From an uncultured Prevotella sp. (GTDB lineage: Bacteria > Bacteroidota > Bacteroidia > Bacteroidales > Bacteroidaceae): DNA of 44,596 nucleotides. The position numbers were made by a program, and so were the translations under genes. This document shows positions 17,525-24,709 of the stretch, piece after piece. The notes beneath the pieces were generated by a model that searched no databases, had not been told where the DNA came from, and saw only the letters and a list, made by a program, of their open reading frames with translations. The stretch is taken from NCBI GenBank assembly GCA_900554695.1, contig USHV01000022.1:1-44596 (forward strand), written 5' to 3'. Each line of letters starts with the position of its first letter. Within the stretch, counting starts at the first letter, position 1.

Positions 17525-17613
17525 AAACTTTGTTTTTTCGGTTTCACATTGTCAATGTCAGCCGCCGGCGGCCTGTGAGTCTCAGTCCCACAACCGCCGC
17601 GACGGCACGGGGT

Positions 17614-18252
17614 TCAGGCCTTGCGGCGATGGCGCAGACAGATGAAGAAGCCCGGAATGACCAGCTCGCACAGCACGGCAAGGGCCATGGCCACCATCTC
17701 GTAAGGCCCAGCATAGATAAGCGCATAAGACGTGCACACCACAGCGGCGCCCGCCGCGCCACCCAGTATGAGGCGGTTGCCGATGACATAGCCGCTCACC
17801 ACTCCTGCAAAACCCATGAGCAGGATGATGACGGGAGTGATCGGCAGCGACTCGACTGCAAGATTAGTAGCCACAGCACTCAGTATCCACACCACAAAGC
17901 ATGCGCCGCCAAACACTGCCCATACGCAGCCCACCACCTTGCTCACAAACGAGCGGGGCGTCAGACCGTGGGTGCGCGACATGATAGAGGCGGCTGCTAT
18001 ACCCACGACGGCCATGAATATCCACAAAAGGTTCCACGAGGCGTTGCCCGTGTGCTGCCACAGATGACCCACGACGAGGGCCGTGACAAACACCAGACCG
18101 CCCCAAAGCAGCATCACGCGACCGGTGTAGCGCTCCACGTCGCGGCGGCTCTGCTCTATCGACTGCTTTATTATCTCCATACTGCGCCCGACGTCTGCCG
18201 CGCCGGAGTTGAGGTCGTGAAGACCGCTACGCGTTTTCTCATTCTCGTTCAT
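17614..18252 (-). CDS. Multi-pass inner-membrane protein, first gene of the regulator operon
   Basis: 212 residues from ATG 18252 (MNENEKTRSG), chosen because an A-rich leader directly precedes it; ATG 18297 (MSDDKH) is possible. A helical N-terminus (SMEIIKQSIEQSRRDVERYT) comes before about six hydrophobic segments. The short cytoplasmic end is Arg-rich (CLRHRRKA). Like its neighbour at 16946 it has an N-terminal amphipathic helix and then a membrane bundle, so the two may form one complex. The family was not recognised. The intergenic gap to the next gene (89 bases) contains the palindrome GCCGCCGGCGGC. Confidence 0.75.
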   Translation of the reverse strand: MNENEKTRSGLHDLNSGAADVGRSMEIIKQSIEQSRRDVERYTGRVMLLWGGLVFVTALVVGHLWQHTGNASWNLLWIFMAVVGIAAASIMSRTHGLTPRSFVSKVVGCVWAVFGGACFVVWILSAVATNLAVESLPITPVIILLMGFAGVVSGYVIGNRLILGGAAGAAVVCTSYALIYAGPYEMVAMALAVLCELVIPGFFICLRHRRKA

Positions 18253-18383
18253 AACTTTTTTCAGTTTAAAGGTTGAATAATGTTTATCATCCGACATGTG
18301 CACACTGGCGGATTAAGTCGGCGGACACGCCACAGGCTCTGCAGACGGAAGGGCGTACCGGGACATATCTTATATCTACAATG

Positions 18384-18391
18384 CAAATATA
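18384..18391 (-). promoter_or_regulatory. Promoter of the membrane-protein/regulator operon, -7 box TATATTTG
   Basis: An exact TAnnTTTG match on the minus strand. The leader would be about 127 bases to ATG 18252 (about 80 to ATG 18297). Confidence 0.55.
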
Positions 18392-18589
18392 AATAAGTTT
18401 ATAATATAAACCAAATTATTTTGTAAACTATTTTGTATCGTCCCGTTAAATTAACTTTCGTTTGCAGTCACGAAGCCCTTTCCGCCGCCCCGGAATGTGC
18501 CCGCAGCACGGCACTCAAGAGCAGTCAGGAGGGAGAAAAAACTGCATAAATGAATAAATATGCAGAATGTGACGGTAAAAAATCTTGAC

Positions 18590-18884
18590 AAAAAAAATTT
18601 GCAAAATAGAAAAACGTCACGCGTCAAAAAGGCTTTTTCAGAACCGGGAAAAGCACATCGCAGACCGTCTGCCGACCCGACTACCGGCGAAAGAGCCTAT
18701 ATCAAACTGCGAAAAGCACCGTTTCACGGGCTGAAAGAGGCCATATCGGCATGCGAAAAAGGCTATATCGGAACCCGATAAAGGCTCTTTCGCAACACGG
18801 AAAGAGGTCCGTGAGACCGCAGAAATGTGCAAATCGCTGACAGACAGTCACTTGCGCAAACCTCTCAAAACTCGCGTATTTGCG
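18590..18884 (-). repeat. Dispersed intergenic element C with 22-bp-period array
   Basis: The same plan as elements A and B, in the minus orientation. A TTGTCAAG-type tail lies on the left (CTTGACAAAA, about 18590-18605). Six clear units start at 18687, 18709, 18731, 18753, 18775 and 18797, again exactly 22 bases apart. A segment CCTCTCAAAACTCGCGTATTTGCG at the right contains the box CGCGTATTTGCG (18873-18884). Less clear units may extend left to about 18621. Only one copy of the box is present, unlike A and B. It lies in the divergent intergenic region upstream of both the membrane-protein operon and the DUF4923 gene. Confidence 0.8.
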
Positions 18885-19095
18885 GCCGGAATGTTTTTTC
18901 CGGAAAACAAAGGCACTCTCGTGAAGTTGAGAGAGAAACCGGAGCGCGGCATATACGTTTTTTCCGTATAATTATACAGAAACCCCATCGCACAGCCACC
19001 CGACACTCCTTCTGACCACAAACGGGACAAGTGGCGGCATGGCATAAAGAATTCTAAAATAATCAAACACATTATTTAATAATAAAATTATTTGG

Positions 19096-19103
19096 TATTT
19101 TTG
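19096..19103 (+). promoter_or_regulatory. Promoter of the DUF4923-xerD pair, -7 box TATTTTTG
   Basis: An exact TAnnTTTG match 30 bases before ATG 19133. The leader is A-rich (AAAAACAAGAAA before the ATG), typical of translation initiation in Bacteroidetes. Confidence 0.6.
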
Positions 19104-19132
19104 CGCCGCATAACAAAAATAAAAACAAGAAA

Positions 19133-19732
19133 ATGAAAAAGACAAGACTGATGCTCACAGCAATACTGATGTGCATTTGCTGCATGGGCGCACAGGCTCA
19201 GAGCCTCAAGGACATTCTCAACGGCATAAGCGACGTGGCAGGAAAACTGACCGGCAACTCGACAACAACCGAGACATTGGTCGGAACATGGACATACGAC
19301 AGCCCACAGATGAAGCTCGAGAGCGACAACCTGCTGGCTAAGCTGGGAAGCACAGCCGTAAACTCGAAGGTGAACGGCAAACTGAGCGATGTTTACAAGA
19401 AGGTGGGACTGGACAAGATAAGCATAACCTTCAACTCGGACAGTACATACACATCGACCATAAACGGCAAGCAGTCGCAGGGAACCTACTCGCTCGACAC
19501 AAAAAACAAGACGCTCACAATGAAGACACGCCTCGGACTGTCGCTCAAATCGAACGTCAGCATAAGCGGTGATACAATGACCCTGCTCTTCGAGTCGGAA
19601 AAACTGATGGACGGACTCAAGGCTGTCACCAACCTGGCATCGAAAGTCAACTCTACGGCTTCTGTCGTAAACTCACTCATAAGCAGCTACGACGGCATAA
19701 GCCTCGGTTTCAAACTCAAGAAGAGCAAGTGA
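19133..19732 (+). CDS. DUF4923-family secreted protein
   Basis: 199 residues with a signal peptide (MKKTRLMLTAILMCICCMG, cleaved after A-Q-A). The mature protein has LVGTWTYDSPQMKLESDNLL, then a beta-rich lipocalin-like half (ISITFNSDSTYTS, GTYSLDTKNKTLTM, SISGDTMTLLFES). I recognise this as the DUF4923 family of Bacteroidales; the function is unknown, although the fold suggests ligand or peptide binding in the periplasm. The stop codon overlaps the GTG start of xerD by four bases. Confidence 0.85.
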   Translation: MKKTRLMLTAILMCICCMGAQAQSLKDILNGISDVAGKLTGNSTTTETLVGTWTYDSPQMKLESDNLLAKLGSTAVNSKVNGKLSDVYKKVGLDKISITFNSDSTYTSTINGKQSQGTYSLDTKNKTLTMKTRLGLSLKSNVSISGDTMTLLFESEKLMDGLKAVTNLASKVNSTASVVNSLISSYDGISLGFKLKKSK

Positions 19733-20730
19733 TCGACGCAAGCCTGAACGACACGGACAATAAGACGGAAACCGCCACTGAAAAGGGCGGAAAGCGCGAC
19801 AATGAGACCACAAGGAAGTATCTGCGCTATCTGAAACTGGAGCGCAACTACACCGCGAACACCGTGGAGGCCTACCGCAACGACCTGGCTCACCTCGAAC
19901 GCTACATGAAGCGCGAAGGACTGACGCCCGAAACGGTGAGGCGCGAGCATCTGGAACACTTCGCGGCAACGCTCCACGAGCACGGCATAGGGCCGTCGTC
20001 GCAGGCAAGGATACTGAGCGGCGTGCGCTCATTCTTCAAGTATCTGCAGATGGAAGGATACATAAGCGACGACCCTTCCGAACTGCTGGAGTGGCCTCAC
20101 CTGGGCGAGCATCTGCCCGAAGTACTCACCACGGAGGAGATTGACCGCATGGAGGCAGCCATAGACCTGTCGAAACCGGAGGGCCAACGCAACAAGGCGA
20201 TAATAGAAGTGCTCTTCTCGTGCGGGCTGCGGGTGTCGGAACTCACCGCGCTGAAGCTGTCCGACCTTTTCATGAGCGACAATTTCGTACGCATAAAAGG
20301 TAAGGGACGCAAGGAGAGACTCGTGCCCATATCGGCCAAGGCGGTGAAGGAACTGAAGCTGTGGTTCATCGACCGCAACCGCATGAACATAAAACCCGGC
20401 GAGGAGGATTTCGTCTTTCTGAACCGGCGCGGGGCACATCTCACACGCACGATGATACTCATAATGATTAAACGATGTGCCGAGGCGGCCGGAATAGAGA
20501 AAACCGTGTCGCCGCACACGCTGCGCCACTCGTTCGCCACGGCACTGCTGAAGGGCGGAGCCGACCTGAGGGCCATACAGATGATGCTGGGACACGAAAG
20601 CATATCGACCACGGAGATATACACCCACGTGGATATGACCACCCTCAGACAGGAGATACTGGAACACCATCCGCGCAACATCATGTATGCCGAAAGGCAG
20701 AGAGAAAATGCGGCGGACGGAAAATCATAA
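19729..20730 (+). CDS. xerD: Tyrosine site-specific recombinase XerD
   Basis: 333 residues. XerC/XerD-type recombinases resolve chromosome dimers at dif. The N-terminal core-binding (SAM-like) domain covers about 28-115 (YLRYLKLERNYTANTVEAYR). The catalytic domain has Arg168 (CGLRVSEL), a beta-hairpin Lys near 192 (KGKGRKERLVP), His263 and Arg266 (HTLRHSFAT), His289 (LGHES) and the nucleophile Tyr298 (IYTHV), so all active residues are present. The only sensible start is GTG 19729, because the next in-frame ATG is inside the domain; GTG overlaps the stop of DUF4923. About 30 residues before the first domain are poorly conserved and charged. It is a core chromosomal recombinase, not a mobile integrase, judging by length and conserved motifs. 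Confidence 0.92.
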   Translation: MIDASLNDTDNKTETATEKGGKRDNETTRKYLRYLKLERNYTANTVEAYRNDLAHLERYMKREGLTPETVRREHLEHFAATLHEHGIGPSSQARILSGVRSFFKYLQMEGYISDDPSELLEWPHLGEHLPEVLTTEEIDRMEAAIDLSKPEGQRNKAIIEVLFSCGLRVSELTALKLSDLFMSDNFVRIKGKGRKERLVPISAKAVKELKLWFIDRNRMNIKPGEEDFVFLNRRGAHLTRTMILIMIKRCAEAAGIEKTVSPHTLRHSFATALLKGGADLRAIQMMLGHESISTTEIYTHVDMTTLRQEILEHHPRNIMYAERQRENAADGKS

Positions 20731-20735
20731 GGTAA

Positions 20736-20796
20736 GACAGAGACGCTTTTAAATGTTTAAACATTCATAAAAAAGCCTCTCTGCCTTTTTTATTGT
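20736..20796 (+). terminator. Terminator after xerD
   Basis: An imperfect stem (from GACAGAGACGCTTTT at about 20736 to AAAAAGCCTCTCTGCC at about 20785) encloses an inner AATGTTTAAACATT palindrome. A T run follows at 20786-20791. Confidence 0.8.
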
Positions 20797-20828
20797 CATC
20801 AAACGGCTTATGTTTAAATAAAAAGAGG

Positions 20829-20836
20829 TAAATTTG
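20829..20836 (+). promoter_or_regulatory. Promoter of the M16 protease gene, -7 box TAAATTTG
   Basis: An exact TAnnTTTG match 42 bases before ATG 20879, just after the xerD terminator. Confidence 0.62.
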
Positions 20837-20878
20837 CAACTTGAAAATATAACACGTCAAAATTAAAGTCTATATTTT

Positions 20879-23692
20879 ATGAAACTAAGAAAAATCTTGG
20901 TGGCAGTCCTCGTATGTTTCGCAGGACTTGCCCAAGCCCAGATGCAGATGCCCACGATACCGGTAGATCCGGACGTGCGCATAGGTAAGCTGGACAACGG
21001 ACTGACGTACTACATACGTCACAACAACTGGCCGGAGAACCGCGCCAACTTCTACATCGCCCAGAAAGTGGGTTCGATACAGGAGGAGGAGAGCCAGCGC
21101 GGTCTGGCACACTTCCTCGAGCACATGTGCTTCAACGGCACAAAGAACTTCGAGGGCAATGAGGTCATGAGATACTGCGAGAGCATCGGCGTGAAGTTCG
21201 GACGCGACCTGAACGCATACACCTCAATAGACCAGACTGTGTACAACATCTCCAACGTACCGACCGACCGTCAGTCGGCTCTCGACTCTTGCCTGCTCAT
21301 ACTGCACGACTGGGCAAGCGAGCTGACACTCGACCCGAAAGAGATAGACAAGGAGCGCGGAGTGATTCACGACGAGTGGCGCATGCGTTCAAGCGCATCG
21401 GGCCGTATGTTCGAGCGCAACCTGCCGAATCTCTATCCGGGTTCCAAATACGGCCAGCGCTATCCTATCGGTCTGATGAGCGTAATAGACAACTTCAAGC
21501 CGAAGGAACTGATAGACTACTACCACAAATGGTATCATCCGCAGAACCAGGGCATCATCGTTGTCGGCGATGTTGACGTGGATCACGTAGAGGCTGAGAT
21601 AAAGAAGCTCTTCGGAGACATAAAGAATCCGGAGAACGCAGCACCTGTTGTTGACGAGCCTGTGCCCGACAACGCCGAGCCTATCGTCATTATCGACAAG
21701 GACAAGGAGCAGCGCAACAACATGCTCGAGGTGATGATAAAGCACGATGTGTTCCCTGACTCACTGAAGAACACCATGGCTTATATGGTATATCAGTATA
21801 TCAAGGACGCTGCCGTGAGCATGCTTAACAACCGATTCACCGAGGCTGCGCTCAATGCCGACTGCCCTTACGTGAACGCTATGACAAGCGACGGCACCTA
21901 CATCTTCGCAAAGACAAAGGACGCATTCGACTTAGGCATTGCTCCGAAGGATATGAGCAAGACTGCCGACGCGCTGAAGGCTGCATTCGTAGAGGCACGC
22001 CGCGCCGCTGAGTTCGGATTCACCGCTACTGAATACGAGCGCTACAGACAAGACTATCTGAGCTCGCTCGACAAGCAGTACAGTAACAAGGACAAACGCT
22101 ACAACGAGCAGTTCTACAGCCAGTATCTTGGAAACTTCCTCACAAACGAACCTATTCCTTCGATAGATTTCACCTATCAGACAATGAAGCAGGTTGTGCC
22201 GATGATTCCGGTAGATGCTGTCAATCAGGTAATGAAGGAGCTTGTGCCGGCCAACGACAGCAATCTCGTGATACTGAACTTCAACATCGAGAAGGAAGGC
22301 AACGTTTATCCTACAAAAGAAGCGCTGCTGGGAGCCCTCAAGGCTGCACGTGCAGAGCAGATAACCGCATACGTGGACAACGTGAAGAACGAACCGCTCA
22401 TAGCCGAGAAACCGAAAGCCGGAACTATAAAGAGCGAGAAGAAGAACGACAAGTTCGGATATACCGAGCTGAAACTCTCTAACGGTGCCACAGTGGTACT
22501 GAAGAAGACAGACCTGAAGAAAGACCAGGTACTGCTCAAAGGTGAAAGCCTCGGAGGTCAATCGCTCTACGGAGAGAGCGACTACGTGAACCTGAAGGTG
22601 TTCGACGACGTAATCGCATCGAGCGGACTCGGATCGTTCTCAACGACCGAACTGAGCAAGGCGCTCGCCGGAAAGATTGCCAACGTAAATCTGACAAGCG
22701 GCGGACACATGCACATAGACGGTTCGTCAACTCCTAAGGACGTTGAGACAATGATGCAGCTGCTCTATCTCTACTTCACAAACATCAACAAAGACCAGAA
22801 GTCGTTCGACAACCTCATGAAACAGTATGAGGTAGTTCTGAAGAACCGCTCACTCTCACCGGATGTTGCACTGAGCGACTCGCTCACAGCAACAATGTAC
22901 GGCCACAACCCACGTCTCAAACCGCTGGTTGTTGAAGACCTGCCGAAGGTAAGCTACGACCGCATCCTTCAGATTGCAAAGGAGCGCACATCAAACGCTT
23001 CTGAATGGACATTCACATTCATAGGCAACTTCGACGAGGATTCCATCCGCCCGCTCATCTGCCAGTACATCGCATCTCTGCCGGTTAAAGGCAAGATAGA
23101 GAAAGGCAAGGTAACATCAATCATACAGAAGGGTGAGATCGTAAACGAGTTCAAACGCAAGCAGGAGACTCCGCAGGCTACAGCCTACATGATATGGCAC
23201 AACGACAAGATGCCGTACACTCTCGAGAATTCCGTACGCGCAGACATCGCCGGACAGGTGCTGTCGATGATCTATCTGAAGAAGATACGTGAGGAAGAGA
23301 GCGCCGCTTACTCAGTAGGCGCACAGGGCGATGCCTCAATATTTATCGACAAGTCACACCGCATCACACTCTTCGCTTACTGCCCGATGAACCCTGACAA
23401 GAAGGAACTGGCCGTGAAGATAATGAACGAGGAGGTGAAGAACCTCACAAAGACATGCGACGAAAGCATGCTCAAGAAGGTTAAGGACGTGATGTTGAAG
23501 GATATCGACGACAAGAGCAAGACAAACAACTACTGGCTCAGCGTGATAGACACTTACCGTAATAACGGCATTGATATGTACACCGACGCCAAGAAGACCA
23601 TCGAAGCTCAGACCACTCAGAGCATCTGCGACTTCATGAAGGAATTCCTTAAGCCGGGCAACCACATCTCTGTTATAATGATGCCGGAATAA
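20879..23692 (+). CDS. Periplasmic M16 (pitrilysin/insulinase-family) zinc protease
   Basis: 937 residues, the full two-half form of the family (N- and C-terminal M16 halves, each of about 450 residues). Signal peptide 1-21 (MKLRKILVAVLVCFAGLAQA). The inverted zinc motif is HFLEHMCFNGT with His78, Glu81 and His82; Glu159, 76 residues later in KERGVIHDEWRM, is the third ligand, matching the HxxEHx76E pattern. The second half has no such motif and is probably the inactive clamshell partner. Such enzymes degrade peptides in the periplasm. It is flanked by terminators at 20736 and 23698/23772, so it is a single-gene unit. Confidence 0.95.
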   Translation: MKLRKILVAVLVCFAGLAQAQMQMPTIPVDPDVRIGKLDNGLTYYIRHNNWPENRANFYIAQKVGSIQEEESQRGLAHFLEHMCFNGTKNFEGNEVMRYCESIGVKFGRDLNAYTSIDQTVYNISNVPTDRQSALDSCLLILHDWASELTLDPKEIDKERGVIHDEWRMRSSASGRMFERNLPNLYPGSKYGQRYPIGLMSVIDNFKPKELIDYYHKWYHPQNQGIIVVGDVDVDHVEAEIKKLFGDIKNPENAAPVVDEPVPDNAEPIVIIDKDKEQRNNMLEVMIKHDVFPDSLKNTMAYMVYQYIKDAAVSMLNNRFTEAALNADCPYVNAMTSDGTYIFAKTKDAFDLGIAPKDMSKTADALKAAFVEARRAAEFGFTATEYERYRQDYLSSLDKQYSNKDKRYNEQFYSQYLGNFLTNEPIPSIDFTYQTMKQVVPMIPVDAVNQVMKELVPANDSNLVILNFNIEKEGNVYPTKEALLGALKAARAEQITAYVDNVKNEPLIAEKPKAGTIKSEKKNDKFGYTELKLSNGATVVLKKTDLKKDQVLLKGESLGGQSLYGESDYVNLKVFDDVIASSGLGSFSTTELSKALAGKIANVNLTSGGHMHIDGSSTPKDVETMMQLLYLYFTNINKDQKSFDNLMKQYEVVLKNRSLSPDVALSDSLTATMYGHNPRLKPLVVEDLPKVSYDRILQIAKERTSNASEWTFTFIGNFDEDSIRPLICQYIASLPVKGKIEKGKVTSIIQKGEIVNEFKRKQETPQATAYMIWHNDKMPYTLENSVRADIAGQVLSMIYLKKIREEESAAYSVGAQGDASIFIDKSHRITLFAYCPMNPDKKELAVKIMNEEVKNLTKTCDESMLKKVKDVMLKDIDDKSKTNNYWLSVIDTYRNNGIDMYTDAKKTIEAQTTQSICDFMKEFLKPGNHISVIMMPE

Positions 23693-23697
23693 GAACA

Positions 23698-23731
23698 CTT
23701 TCATGTGCCGTGTTTCTCCGGCACATGAAAG
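23698..23731 (+). terminator. Strong stem-loop directly after the M16 gene
   Basis: CTTTCATGTGCCG (23698-23710) pairs perfectly with CGGCACATGAAAG (23719-23731) around an 8-base loop. There is no T run after it, so it may be an mRNA end-stabilising stem or a partial terminator. Confidence 0.6.
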
Positions 23732-23771
23732 TACCGCAGACACGACGTCAGAACGTTCTGCGAAACAAGCA

Positions 23772-23817
23772 AAATAAATCCCGTGAGACGAGACATGTCT
23801 CCCGGGATTTATTTTTT
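23772..23817 (+). terminator. Rho-independent terminator downstream of the M16 gene
   Basis: AAATAAATCCCG then GAGAC (23772-23789, one mismatch) pairs with GTCTC then CGGGATTTATTT (23797-23814); T run 23812-23817. It is the second hairpin within about 120 bases of the M16 stop. Confidence 0.88.
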
Positions 23818-24646
23818 ACGTTACATTCACCGCGACACTCACAATCGGTATATTTCAGAAACATAAACCACAATCGGACATTAGAACACTCAAAGGTTCT
23901 TCTTATTTCTGAAAGGAAACTCTTTGGAATAAAACGACAGATGCATACATCTGTTCTTATGGGCTGGAAAAGGCTTCCGCATATGGAAAGACTCTTATAT
24001 CTGCATTGCGGAAACAGTAAATCCGACAACGGACAAGAGGGAACGGCTATTACGGTTTTTCACAAGGCGGATTTAATCCAAACAGATAATCAGACGTCAT
24101 CTGTGTTTCGCACTACTGTCAGGCAGATTGTTTTCCGCTTTTGTAAAAACTGTAGCAGAGTGCATCAGGAAAAATCGGGCAACAAGATGACACCTGCTGT
24201 GCGGAAAAGGAATGAAGGACTGACAGGAGAATATAAATGTATGACCGGCGTTTTAATGGCTGATTCGGGTTGAATGTAGCCGGAGACATGGCTGCAAGAC
24301 AAAAGAACATATGTCTCCGGCGGACTGACGCCACGACTGTGATATGTAGACAGCTCAGAAAGACATCGCTGCCGGCAGAAAGTGGAGATGATAATAAAGA
24401 CGTCTGACTATAAGGAATTGCAACCATATCTTTAGAAAAGCGACAATTTCCTTAGAGTAGAACATGCCCACCCGACACTTGATTTTACATCTCCACAAGG
24501 CTGACGCAGACATACCGTAAGACGGTAAATCCGTCCTGTTTTCACGACAACAAAGTGTATGAATATATCAAATAGACGTGTAATATATTCATCGCAATAC
24601 ATATTTTATATAATGTGGCAAAAACAGGTGCGACAATACAAACATG
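23818..24646. other. Gene-free stretch of about 0.8 kb
   Basis: Several short open frames exist on both strands but none resembles a known protein, has a promoter-like TAnnTTTG box at the right distance, or shows consistent codon use. A perfect 11-bp inverted repeat lies at 24279-24289 (GCCGGAGACAT) and 24311-24321, with a 21-base loop. Nothing else is identified. It could be decayed gene sequence or an unannotated RNA region. Confidence 0.45.
24279..24321. repeat. Perfect 11-bp inverted repeat in the gene-free stretch
   Basis: GCCGGAGACAT at 24279-24289 and ATGTCTCCGGC at 24311-24321. No T run follows on either strand, so it is not a standard terminator. Confidence 0.6.
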
Positions 24647-24683
24647 AAAAAAGGTTGCACCCCAGAAACGGGGTGCAACCTTT
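24647..24683 (-). terminator. Terminator of secDF
   Basis: On the minus strand a perfect 14-bp stem (24670-24683 with 24650-24663, AAAGGTTGCACCCC) closes a 6-base loop and is followed by a T run. It lies 27 bases past the secDF stop codon. Confidence 0.95.
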
Positions 24684-24709
24684 ACTAATAAAACTATGAA
24701 AGAATTATC

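Noticed and set aside
24240..24275. Possible sixth 22-bp array, suggested by GATTCGGGTT shared with element E
   Set aside because: The shared stretch is only about 10 bases and no 22-base step could be seen around it.
24119..24427. 102-residue minus-strand frame in the gene-free stretch
   Set aside because: Ser/Cys-rich, with no family resemblance, no promoter box at a suitable distance, and a perfect inverted repeat through its middle.
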